From positions 1-47,900 of the forward strand of contig JASHOG010000027.1 of the NCBI GenBank assembly GCA_030041225.1: 47,900 nucleotides of DNA, read 5' to 3'. This DNA is from Vulcanimicrobiota bacterium. GTDB lineage: Bacteria > Vulcanimicrobiota > Vulcanimicrobiia > Vulcanimicrobiales > Vulcanimicrobiaceae. The notes under the pieces were generated by a model. The model saw only the letters and a program-made list of their open reading frames with translations, did no database searches and had not been told where the DNA came from. Positions within the stretch are counted from its first letter, which is position 1; the number at the start of each line of letters is the position of its first letter. Of the stretch, positions 1-7,265 are shown piece after piece. Position numbers and translations under genes: made by a program.

Positions 1-749
1 TTGTACCCGGGCGAGCGCTCCTGTGAGGCTCGCAGCCGCATGAGGTGATCGACACGGTCTTCGAGCGACTCGATCTGTCCGTAGAGCATCGTCGCGTTGC
101 TCGCGATGCCCTGACGATGCAACTCTTCGTGTATCAGGAGCCAGTTCTCGCTCGTCACCTTGTTCGGGCAGATCTTCGCGCGCGTTTCCTCGGCGAAGAT
201 CTCTGCTCCGCCGCCGTTGACGTTGTCGAGCCCCGCCTCTTTCAGCTTCGCGATCAGCTCGGGGTAGGAGAGTCGATGACGCCGCGCCATGTAGTCGAGC
301 TCGGCTGCGGTGAAGAGCGAGAGCTGAACGTGCGGTGCCGCGGCCTTGAAACGCCGCATGAGCGGCAGCCAATAGTCGAGCGAGAGCTGGCGCGGATCGT
401 GGCCGCCGACGATGTGAATCTGGTTGAAGTTCGTGCCGGTCTCGAACGCTTTGTCATACACCTGATCGGCAGTCATGCGAACGACCCGCTCGCGTTCCTT
501 GAACTCGTCGGCGGCAAAGGAGCAGAACGTGCAGCCCGCATAGCAGACGTTCGTCGAGTTGATGTAGCGGTTGAGAACGTAGAAAACTTTCTTCCCGCTC
601 TTGAGCTCCTTGCGCTTGCGCGCCAGGCGGCCGAGGCCGTGGAGGTCGGGCGTGCGATAGAGCGCGAGGCCGTCGTCCATCGAGAGCGCCGCGCCCGCGT
701 CGAGCTTTGCCTCCACTTCAGAGAGCGCGGGGTCGACGAAACGCGTCAT
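1..749 (-). CDS. mqnE: Aminodeoxyfutalosine synthase MqnE, N-terminal 249 residues (cut by window edge)
   Basis: Radical SAM enzyme of the futalosine route to menaquinone; the family adds SAM-derived adenosyl to 3-[(1-carboxyvinyl)oxy]benzoate to give aminodeoxyfutalosine. The reading frame starts at ATG 749 and runs off the left edge, so the C-terminus is missing. The CxxxCxxC iron-sulfur motif is at C69, C73 and C76 (NVCYAGCTFC). It is preceded by the family stretch GKKVFYVLNRYIN and followed by IHIVGGHDPR, GGGAEIF and NATMLYGQIE, which fit MqnE better than the related MqnC or CofH. The ATG overlaps the stop of the PAP2 gene (ATGA), so the two are probably co-translated. Only this gene of the pathway is in view. 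Confidence 0.88.
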   Translation of the reverse strand, partial: MTRFVDPALSEVEAKLDAGAALSMDDGLALYRTPDLHGLGRLARKRKELKSGKKVFYVLNRYINSTNVCYAGCTFCSFAADEFKERERVVRMTADQVYDKAFETGTNFNQIHIVGGHDPRQLSLDYWLPLMRRFKAAAPHVQLSLFTAAELDYMARRHRLSYPELIAKLKEAGLDNVNGGGAEIFAEETRAKICPNKVTSENWLLIHEELHRQGIASNATMLYGQIESLEDRVDHLMRLRASQERSPGY

Positions 750-1369
750 GCGCGCTCCTTCCGCGCCTCCCCGGTGATTCCCGGCCACACGGCGGCCCCG
801 GCTGCCAGTAGCGTCGCGCCGAGGAGCGCACCGCCTGCGACATCGGTCGCGTAATGCGCGCCGAGCGCGAGGCGCGACCAACAGAGCGCGAGCGCAAGGG
901 CGGCCACGATTGCCGCAGCCGCGCGCCGCGAGCGCGGCGCAGCGTCCGCCCACAGTAGCCACGCCCAAAGCGCGAAGAAGGCCACCGCAATCGCCGCGTG
1001 CGAGCTCGGATACGAGAACGATCGCTCGTGGTAGATCACCCAATCGAGGCGACGCGGCCGCGCGAAGACCCGTTGAAAGAAGTCCGTCGCACGCCACGCC
1101 AGCAGCAACATAACGAGGCTAAAGATGATTCGTGCTCGCCACTCGCGCGAAAGGACCGCCGCGACGGCCAACGCGACGGCGAGCGGCACGAGCACGAACG
1201 CTCGCGCAATTTGCGTCACCCGCCAAGCGACGATCGCGCCATGCCCCACGACCGCACGATCGAATGCCCAGATCGCCGGTGGTTCACCGAAACGATGAAC
1301 GCCGAGTCCAAGCAGAAGGAATGCGGCAAAAAATGCGGCCGCCACAAGAACGCGCGCCGCTCTTGTCAT
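746..1369 (-). CDS. PAP2-family membrane phosphatase
   Basis: A 207-residue integral membrane protein with about six hydrophobic segments. It carries the three phosphatase signature blocks of the PAP2 (type 2 phosphatidic acid phosphatase) superfamily: ARPRR in the first block, SYPSSHAA with the catalytic-region His, and SRLALGAHYATDVAGG with the nucleophile-region His and Asp. Such enzymes dephosphorylate undecaprenyl pyrophosphate, phosphatidylglycerophosphate or similar lipids on the outer face of the inner membrane; the substrate cannot be read from sequence. The ATG at 1369 has a GGGA ribosome-binding site upstream. The stop overlaps the mqnE start, and ftsK lies 87 bp upstream on the same strand with a dispersed repeat between them. 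Confidence 0.85.
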   Translation of the reverse strand: MTRAARVLVAAAFFAAFLLLGLGVHRFGEPPAIWAFDRAVVGHGAIVAWRVTQIARAFVLVPLAVALAVAAVLSREWRARIIFSLVMLLLAWRATDFFQRVFARPRRLDWVIYHERSFSYPSSHAAIAVAFFALWAWLLWADAAPRSRRAAAAIVAALALALCWSRLALGAHYATDVAGGALLGATLLAAGAAVWPGITGEARKERA

Positions 1370-1409
1370 ATACAGTCCCTCGTCCCCGGCGCGTTAACGC
1401 GGAGCCTGT

Positions 1410-1449
1410 CCTGAGCGCGCGAAGCGCAGACGAAGGGCTCGGGATGACA
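1410..1449 (-). repeat. Dispersed stop-proximal repeat, copy A
   Basis: On the minus strand this begins TGTCATCCCGAGCCC seven nt after the ftsK stop codon. The whole 40 bp matches the first part of the copy at 36402 with one difference. See also the copies at 7234, 38119 and 47774. Confidence 0.8.
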
Positions 1450-1456
1450 AAGTGAG

Positions 1457-3697
1457 TTAGGATTCGATAGCAAAGAGGTCAGTCTGTCCATCGTCACCCT
1501 TCCCGATGCGCGTTGCAAGCTGCTCGATCTCGGTGTACCCCATGACGATCTTGCGCGCCTTCGTGCCTTCGTGTGGACCGACGACGCCGAGCTCTTCGAG
1601 CTGCTTCATGATACGCACCGCGCGCGGGTGGCCGATCGAGAGACGCGACTGGAGCTGCGCGGTTGACGCGTACTGCGTTTCGATGATGAAGCGGCCGGCG
1701 TCGTACCAGTAAGGGTCGAGGTCCCTGCGCGCCTTTTCGTCGTCGTCGCTGAGCGGAACCACATCGACGTCCACGAGATTCTCCGGCCGCGCCTGGCGTG
1801 CCCAAAAGTCGACGAGGCGATGAATCTCGCCGCCCGTGATGAGCGCGCCCTGCGCGCGGACCGGTTTCGGCGCGTCGATCGGAAGGTAGAGCATGTCACC
1901 GCGCCCGAGGAGCCGCTCAGCGCCGTTCATGTCGAGGATAACGCGTGAATCCACCTGCGAGCTCACGGCAAAGGCGATGCGCGAGGGGATGTTCGCCTTG
2001 ATCAAGCCGGTGATGACGTCCGCCGATGGGCGTTGTGTCGCCACGATAAGGTGAATGCCGGTTGCGCGAGCGAGCTGCGCGAGACGCATGATCGTCGTCT
2101 CGACCTTCGCCGGCGCGATGAGCATGAGATCCGCGAGCTCGTCGATGACGATGACCACGTACGGCAACTTCTCATCGGGAAACTTCGCGTTGTATTCCTC
2201 GATCTTACGCACGCTCGCCTTCGCGAAGCGTTCGTAGCGAGTCTCCATCTCCTTTATCATCTCGAGCAGCGCTCCGGCCGCGAGACGCGGATCCGTGATG
2301 ACCTCCTTGATGAGGTGCGGAATGCCGTCGTAGACGGGAAGCTCGACGCGTTTGGGGTCGATCAAGAGCATCTGCACTTGGTCGGGCGTCGCGCTGACGA
2401 GCAGAGAGGCGATGATCGCGTTCAAGCAGACCGACTTGCCCGCACCCGTCGCTCCGGCAACGAGCATGTGCGGCATCTTCGCGAGGTCGCCGAAGACCGT
2501 GCGCCCGGTGGTGTCCTTTCCGAGCGCCATCCAGAGCGGCGGCACTTGTCCACGATTCGGCAACGCATCGAGAATCTCGCGAATCGTGACGACCGAAACC
2601 GTCTGATTGGGAACCTCGATGCCGACGGCGGACTTTCCCGGAATCGGCGCCTCGATGCGCACCGACGTTGCGGCGAGCGCGAGCGCGAGATCGTCGGCGA
2701 GCGCCGCGATGCGCGAGATCTTCACACCGCGCTCCGGGCGCAGCTCGTAGCGCGTCACCGATGGCCCGCGTTCAGTGTGCACGACCTTCGCACCGACGCC
2801 GAAGGACGCAAGCGTGTCTTCGAGGAGGTGCGCGCGGTCGGCATCGTCGGCCGCTCGCGCCGGAGGCGCGTCGAAGATCGAGAGATCGGGGAGGTGATAG
2901 GTGCGATCCTCGGAGGCGAAGCCTTCGTACTCACCGACGATCACCTCGACGCGTTGCGGCGGTGCCGGCTTGGACGGCGGCACGTATCGTTGCAACGGCG
3001 CCGGCGTTTCGGAGATCACGGTCGGCACGGGCGGTCCTTTTCCTTCGACGATCTCACTCTCGTTCGCGTCGTCGAAAGGGCTCGTCTTGCCGGTCGTCGT
3101 TGATGTGCTCAGGCGTTCGGGAAGCGAGAACGCTTCGCGAATGCTCGCGTGCCCTTGCGGCAAGCTCAACGTCGGAAGCTTCGGCAACTTCGGTAACCGT
3201 AGGCTCTTGACGCGTGCCGCGAAGAGCACGAGCAAGCCGATGATTTTCTTGAGAGAGATGTTCGTCACGTAGAGCGTCAGCGCGACCGCTATGACCGCGA
3301 GCACGATCCAGGCGCCGAGCGCGCCGACGAGTCCGCGCAAGGCACTCCAGATCGTTACGCCGATCTGACCGCCGCTGCGCAGGCCGTGCGAACCGAGCAT
3401 CGTGTCGAGAAGGAGGAAATAGGCCAGCGCGGCGCTTCCGAGGCTGACGATCAGGCGCGGCACGTTGACTTCGAGGAAGATCACGCCGCCGAAAGCAGCG
3501 ATGAGCAACGGGAAGAGCGGAGCCCCGGCGCCGAGCAAGCGGTGGAGCGTTGCGGCGGTCGCGCGCCCGGCGTCGCCGGAATGCTGCGGAATAGCGAGCG
3601 CGACACCGAAGAGGACGGCCAGACCGATCGCGACAATCCCGATGATCTCGAGGTTCAGGCCTCTTCTCGCAGCGCCCCTACGGCGTACGCGTGCCAT
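1457..3697 (-). CDS. ftsK: DNA translocase FtsK/SpoIIIE
   Basis: A 746-residue chromosome-segregation motor that pumps DNA through the closing division septum. The N-terminus has about four membrane segments within the first 180 residues, followed by a proline-rich linker of moderate length (about 180-280). The RecA-like motor has Walker A GATGAGKS near residue 415 and Walker B VIVIDELADLM near 515. The C-terminal gamma winged-helix domain (STAQLQSRLSIGHPRA onward, about 665-735) is the part that reads KOPS-type sequences and contacts XerD in well-studied species. The length suits a standard FtsK with a short linker. ATG 3697 has only a weak ribosome-binding site. The divergent neighbour starts 36 bp away, so promoters must overlap coding DNA or be shared. 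Confidence 0.95.
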   Translation of the reverse strand: MARVRRRGAARRGLNLEIIGIVAIGLAVLFGVALAIPQHSGDAGRATAATLHRLLGAGAPLFPLLIAAFGGVIFLEVNVPRLIVSLGSAALAYFLLLDTMLGSHGLRSGGQIGVTIWSALRGLVGALGAWIVLAVIAVALTLYVTNISLKKIIGLLVLFAARVKSLRLPKLPKLPTLSLPQGHASIREAFSLPERLSTSTTTGKTSPFDDANESEIVEGKGPPVPTVISETPAPLQRYVPPSKPAPPQRVEVIVGEYEGFASEDRTYHLPDLSIFDAPPARAADDADRAHLLEDTLASFGVGAKVVHTERGPSVTRYELRPERGVKISRIAALADDLALALAATSVRIEAPIPGKSAVGIEVPNQTVSVVTIREILDALPNRGQVPPLWMALGKDTTGRTVFGDLAKMPHMLVAGATGAGKSVCLNAIIASLLVSATPDQVQMLLIDPKRVELPVYDGIPHLIKEVITDPRLAAGALLEMIKEMETRYERFAKASVRKIEEYNAKFPDEKLPYVVIVIDELADLMLIAPAKVETTIMRLAQLARATGIHLIVATQRPSADVITGLIKANIPSRIAFAVSSQVDSRVILDMNGAERLLGRGDMLYLPIDAPKPVRAQGALITGGEIHRLVDFWARQARPENLVDVDVVPLSDDDEKARRDLDPYWYDAGRFIIETQYASTAQLQSRLSIGHPRAVRIMKQLEELGVVGPHEGTKARKIVMGYTEIEQLATRIGKGDDGQTDLFAIES

Positions 3698-3733
3698 CGG
3701 ATAGCCTATTTCGTCGCATCAACAGGAGTTCAT

Positions 3734-4822
3734 TTGACCGCGCCCACCATCGTCGTCCTCGAAGGCGACCAGACGGGACAAGAGCTGCTCGCGCAAGCGC
3801 TGCGCGTTCTTGACGACTCCGTCATCGACGTGCCGCTCGCACTCGAACGCTACGATCTCTCGCTCGAGCACCGCCGTGAAACGGCGAACCGCGTCGTCCT
3901 CGACGCCGCCGCGGCGATGGTGAAACATCGCTATGGCCTTAAGGCCGCGACGATCACTCCCGAGCAGCCCGGCGACGTCGGCTCGCCGAACGCGCTGCTG
4001 CGCAAGGCCGTTGACGGCAAGGTCATCGTCCGGACCGGTCGCAAGCTCCCACGTGTTCGTCCGGTCGCAGGCATTCATGCGCCAATCACGGTCGTGAGAA
4101 TGGCGGTCGGCGATGCCTACGGGGCAGAGGAGTGGCGCGAGGGCGAAGGCTCGCGCGAGGTCGCGCACAGAACGGAGACGATCTCGCGCGACATCTGCCG
4201 GTTCGTCGCCGAGTACGCATTCGTGCACGCAGAGCGCATCGGCGGGCGCGTCTTCGGGGGACCGAAGTACACGGTGAGCCCGATCTACGAAGGCATGTTG
4301 AAAGAAGAGATGGATGCTGCAGCGGCGCGGCACTCCGGCGTTCCGTACGAGCCGCAGCTCATCGACGCGACGTACGCGCTTCTTCTTTCGAACGCCGGTG
4401 ACGATCCGCTCGTCATTCCTTCACTCAATCGCGACGGCGACTGCCTCTCCGACCTCGTCATGCAGCTCTTCGGGTCGATTGCGGGCGCCGAGTCGCTCCT
4501 TCTCTCCTTCCCCGAAGACGCGGAGGCGAGCTTCACACCGAAGGTCGTCATGGCGGAGGCGCCGCACGGCACTGCGCCACGTCTCTTTGGAAAGGACATC
4601 GCCAATCCGCTCGCGATGATCCTCGCAGCCGCAGCCCTGCTCTCGTACATCGACGATAGGCGCGCTGCCAACGCCTCACGCGCAATCTACGAAGCTGCGC
4701 TCGAGACCGTGCACAACGGCGTTGCGACACCCGACCTCGGCGGCAGCGCCACCACGACCGAGTTCACCGACGCAACAATCGAAGGCGTCAAACGCAAACT
4801 CGAAATCTGGTCGACGATCTAA
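3734..4822 (+). CDS. Divergent isocitrate/isopropylmalate dehydrogenase family protein
   Basis: A 362-residue member of the beta-decarboxylating dehydrogenase family (isocitrate, isopropylmalate, tartrate). The start is TTG 3734, placed five nt after AGGAG; no ATG is available near the family N-terminus. The N-terminal GDQTGQELL replaces the usual GDGIGPEV block. The metal-binding loop is recognisable as NRDGDCLSD, and the cofactor/C-terminal block EAPHGTAPRLFGKDIANP is typical. The substrate loop, normally VREnTeGeYxG, reads VVRMAVGDAYGAEEW and is poorly conserved. Substrate choice is therefore uncertain: it may be a true isocitrate dehydrogenase of an unusual clade or a paralogue with another 2-hydroxyacid. 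It converges on the coiled-coil gene with a 4-nt overlap (4819-4822). Confidence 0.8.
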   Translation: MTAPTIVVLEGDQTGQELLAQALRVLDDSVIDVPLALERYDLSLEHRRETANRVVLDAAAAMVKHRYGLKAATITPEQPGDVGSPNALLRKAVDGKVIVRTGRKLPRVRPVAGIHAPITVVRMAVGDAYGAEEWREGEGSREVAHRTETISRDICRFVAEYAFVHAERIGGRVFGGPKYTVSPIYEGMLKEEMDAAAARHSGVPYEPQLIDATYALLLSNAGDDPLVIPSLNRDGDCLSDLVMQLFGSIAGAESLLLSFPEDAEASFTPKVVMAEAPHGTAPRLFGKDIANPLAMILAAAALLSYIDDRRAANASRAIYEAALETVHNGVATPDLGGSATTTEFTDATIEGVKRKLEIWSTI

Positions 4823-5211
4823 GGCCGTCGCCGGCGTCCGAGCCGGCCGTTGATGCCTTTCAATTCCACATCGACGGCGGTGAGATGTCCGTCGATCTTG
4901 CATAGATGCGCGTCCACTCCGCCGAGCCGCGTGTCAACTCCGTCGAGCCGCGTTTCAACCCCGTCGAGCCGCGTGTCAACTCGGTCGAGCCGCGTTTCAA
5001 CTCCGTCGAGCCGCGTTTCAACTCGGTCGAGCCGCGTTTCAACGCACTCGATGCGCACCTCGTGCGCGTCCAAACGCCGGTCAATCGCGTCGAAGCGGTG
5101 GTCGTGGAGGGTTAGATGCGCTTCCACATCGTCGAAGCGCTTTGACATATAGCCCTGAAACTCGTTCAGGAACTCAAGTATCTCTCCGTTCGGCATTGGA
5201 CTGGAACTCAT
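4819..5211 (-). CDS. Heptad-repeat coiled-coil protein, function unknown
   Basis: A 130-residue protein that I do not recognise beyond its architecture. The first 30 residues (GEILEFLNEFQGYMSKRFDD) resemble the head of small bacterial coiled-coil proteins. From about residue 24 to 120 it is a run of seven-residue units of the type xxRLDxV. Residues 56-97 are six almost identical copies (ETRLDRV, ETRLDGV, DTRLDGV) encoded by a 21-bp tandem repeat. Leu and Val fall at positions that would form the hydrophobic stripe of a parallel coiled coil, flanked by Glu/Arg/Asp salt-bridge positions. There is no signal peptide or membrane segment. ATG 5211 lacks a clear ribosome-binding site. The gene is convergent with the dehydrogenase and overlaps its stop. 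Confidence 0.65.
   Translation of the reverse strand: MSSSPMPNGEILEFLNEFQGYMSKRFDDVEAHLTLHDHRFDAIDRRLDAHEVRIECVETRLDRVETRLDGVETRLDRVDTRLDGVETRLDGVDTRLGGVDAHLCKIDGHLTAVDVELKGINGRLGRRRRP
4921..5046. repeat. 21-bp tandem repeat, six units, inside the coiled-coil gene
   Basis: Six head-to-tail 21-bp units (plus-strand form gtcgagccgcgtttcaactc plus one base) differ at only a few positions. The unit equals seven codons, so gain or loss of a copy keeps the reading frame and lengthens or shortens the coiled coil by one heptad. Flanking sequence continues the pattern in degenerate form. There are no unique spacers, so this is not a CRISPR array. Confidence 0.9.
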
Positions 5212-5275
5212 GCGATAACGCTACGATACGCTTGCTGCCTCTTTATTTCCTTCACGTTGCCGAAACATAAACATT

Positions 5276-6118
5276 TCACGATGCGATAAGCGCAACGCCT
5301 GCAAGGGCGAGCGCGACGCCCCAGCGTTGCACGCGCTGCAAGCGTTCGCGAAGCAAGAGCCACGCGAGAATCACCGTCGACGCAGGATAGAGTCCCGTGA
5401 GCACAGCGGCGATAGAAACGTAACCGGCGCGAGCGGAGAGCACGAAGAACGCGTTCGCGCTCATGTCGAGCACGCCGCAGAGCGCGATGAGTGGAAGCGC
5501 AGGCGCCGGCGTCTTCAGACGGCCGCGCATAGCGGCGGCGGTAACGAGCAGCACGAGCACGGAAACGACGCGCGCGGGCAGGAGCACCGCAAGCCCCGAG
5601 CCGCGGCTCGTGCCGCTGAGAAACAGAATGAAGCCGCCGATGACGATACCCGCGATGAGCGCTTCACGAACGCCTTCGGTCGCTATCTCGCGCGTTCCGG
5701 CAGAGCTCTCTTCGAAGGAAGCGGAGATCATGACGACCGCGGCAAGTGCGATGACGATTCCCGCACCTTGCGTCGCGTGAAGGTGCTCTCCGCGAATCAG
5801 GCTCGCGGCGACCGGTACTGCGGCTGCCAGCACGGCGGTGATCGGCGAGATGACGCCCATACGACCGATCGCGAGTGCGTGATAGAAGAGCGCGAGACCG
5901 CTTCCCGCGCAGATGCCGGAGAGTGCTCCGAGCACGAGATCATGCACTGTGAGATGCCAGTGGGTTACGCCGAGAATCACAAACAGGACGAGCAAGCCCG
6001 CGAGCTGCGAGAGAATGGTTACGGCGAAGACCGGGCTGCGGCGGGCGGCGACGCCGCCGCAAAAATCTGCGGCGCCATAGAATGCCGCGGCGAGTAGACC
6101 AAGAAGTACCGCCGTCAT
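5276..6118 (-). CDS. EamA/DMT-family transporter
   Basis: A 280-residue membrane protein with ten predicted hydrophobic helices arranged as two five-helix repeats, the hallmark of the drug/metabolite transporter superfamily. The first half ends near GVISPITAVLAAAVPV and the second near LYPASTVILAWLLLRERL, matching the paired EamA signatures. Members move amino acids, nucleotides or other metabolites, usually outward; the substrate cannot be inferred. Start is ATG 6118. It lies 15 bp downstream of the DUF5671 gene on the same strand and may share its transcript. Confidence 0.85.
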   Translation of the reverse strand: MTAVLLGLLAAAFYGAADFCGGVAARRSPVFAVTILSQLAGLLVLFVILGVTHWHLTVHDLVLGALSGICAGSGLALFYHALAIGRMGVISPITAVLAAAVPVAASLIRGEHLHATQGAGIVIALAAVVMISASFEESSAGTREIATEGVREALIAGIVIGGFILFLSGTSRGSGLAVLLPARVVSVLVLLVTAAAMRGRLKTPAPALPLIALCGVLDMSANAFFVLSARAGYVSIAAVLTGLYPASTVILAWLLLRERLQRVQRWGVALALAGVALIAS

Positions 6119-6133
6119 GGCTCTGGGGTCGCC

Positions 6134-7177
6134 TTATGGAAGGTTCGGGTAGCTAGGAGCCGTCGACGCATCCAATTTGAAGCAGTAATGGCCTGAAGGA
6201 TGCGCCCAAGCGTCGTCCAGCGCGTTGTTGAGCCTGTCAGGTTGCGTAGATGTATCGAAAATCGCACAGAGCCGGTACGATTTCGCATTCAGGCGCGAAT
6301 AACCATACGCGGAGTGCGTTACGGGATCATCGAGGTTCGCCGATATCGAGGTGAGCGATTTGGGGGCCGAGCCTTGCTCGTGGATCTTCTGCGCGATGGC
6401 GTAAAGATCGTCCAGACGCCGGTTGTCCAAGCTGATGGGCCGCTCGTACCCCGGTGTGCCGATACCCGTGAAGCCGACGAACAAAGCGGCCACAACGGCC
6501 GCTGTCGCTAGCCCACCGAAGAGCACGTTGTTTCCACGCCGCTGCGCGGAGCGCATGCTCCCCAGATAGTACCAGAAGATGCCGCCGGCAACGACGATGA
6601 GAACCAGATATTGCAGTGCAAAGCGAGTAGTCAGGGCGTACGTAAGGAAGCTCCGCAAGAATAGTACGGCGTCGCTGATGAGCGCTATCGCAGCGACCAC
6701 AAGCGCAACATATGTAAGCCATTTGCGAACACCGGAATCGAGCGCCTCCGGTCGCCTTCCGGTTTGACGCGCGAGCAGCCAGCTCACAAACATGAAAACC
6801 GGAAAGCCAATGATGATGCTCGCAAGCTGGCCGGAAAGGTCTTGTCGTAGTGAGTTGCTCGATGCGATATCCGTGGGGCTTGGAAACGTGAGCTGGAGTA
6901 CGATATCAGCGAGCCATATCAGCGCGATGCTCCAGAAACCGAGCGAAGCGAATGCGATGAGATACAGAAATGCGTCTCGCGCGTTTTCGTCAGCGTACCC
7001 ACGTGACGGTACCGGTGAGCCGGTGCTTTGCGCGTAATAGTCCGAAAACGCCGCGTAGATACGGCGCTCGGACCAGCCGTTTTCCTTCAGTAAGTCGACA
7101 AGAAACGCGTCGCCGGCTCCGGCGTTTTTTGCAGCGCGGATGAATGCGACGAGCTTTTCCCGTTCCCCGCCTTCCAC
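6134..7177 (-). CDS. DUF5671-containing membrane protein
   Basis: A 347-residue protein starting at GTG 7177. The first 45 residues (LVAFIRAAKNAGAGDAFLVD, GWSERRIYAAF) resemble a short helical domain often placed before DUF5671. The core begins with DAFLYLIAFASLGFWSIALI and has about four membrane helices, with the RKWLTYVALVVAAIALISDA and LIVVAGGIFWYYLGS segments I associate with DUF5671. One more membrane helix follows at VVAALFVGFTGIG. The last 110 residues form a soluble extracytoplasmic-looking tail with two cysteines. Function is unknown. The dispersed repeat at 7234 separates it from the RNase J stop. Confidence 0.65.
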   Translation of the reverse strand: MEGGEREKLVAFIRAAKNAGAGDAFLVDLLKENGWSERRIYAAFSDYYAQSTGSPVPSRGYADENARDAFLYLIAFASLGFWSIALIWLADIVLQLTFPSPTDIASSNSLRQDLSGQLASIIIGFPVFMFVSWLLARQTGRRPEALDSGVRKWLTYVALVVAAIALISDAVLFLRSFLTYALTTRFALQYLVLIVVAGGIFWYYLGSMRSAQRRGNNVLFGGLATAAVVAALFVGFTGIGTPGYERPISLDNRRLDDLYAIAQKIHEQGSAPKSLTSISANLDDPVTHSAYGYSRLNAKSYRLCAIFDTSTQPDRLNNALDDAWAHPSGHYCFKLDASTAPSYPNLP

Positions 7178-7233
7178 GCTTGGCAGTTCATCCGGACACC
7201 CATCGCCCTCCTGCGCCTAAGCCGCGGTGACGG

Positions 7234-7257
7234 TCCTTCGACAAGCTCAGGATGACA
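7234..7257 (-). repeat. Dispersed stop-proximal repeat, short copy C
   Basis: On the minus strand this reads TGTCATCCTGAGCTTGTCGA and ends AGGA. It begins eight nt after the RNase J stop codon, in the same orientation as the other copies relative to the preceding gene. It is a shorter variant with a CTTGTCGA core. Confidence 0.7.
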
Positions 7258-7265
7258 ACGTGTGC

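Noticed and set aside
45-854. Plus-strand ORF of 269 residues
   Set aside because: Antisense to mqnE and the PAP2 gene, Arg/Glu/Val-rich composition typical of shadow frames in GC-rich DNA.
2033-3103. Plus-strand ORF of 356 residues
   Set aside because: Antisense to the ftsK motor domain; no recognisable motif and His/Arg-rich.
4921-5046. CRISPR-like array of short repeats
   Set aside because: Units of 21 bp are head-to-tail with no unique spacers and keep an open reading frame for a coiled coil.
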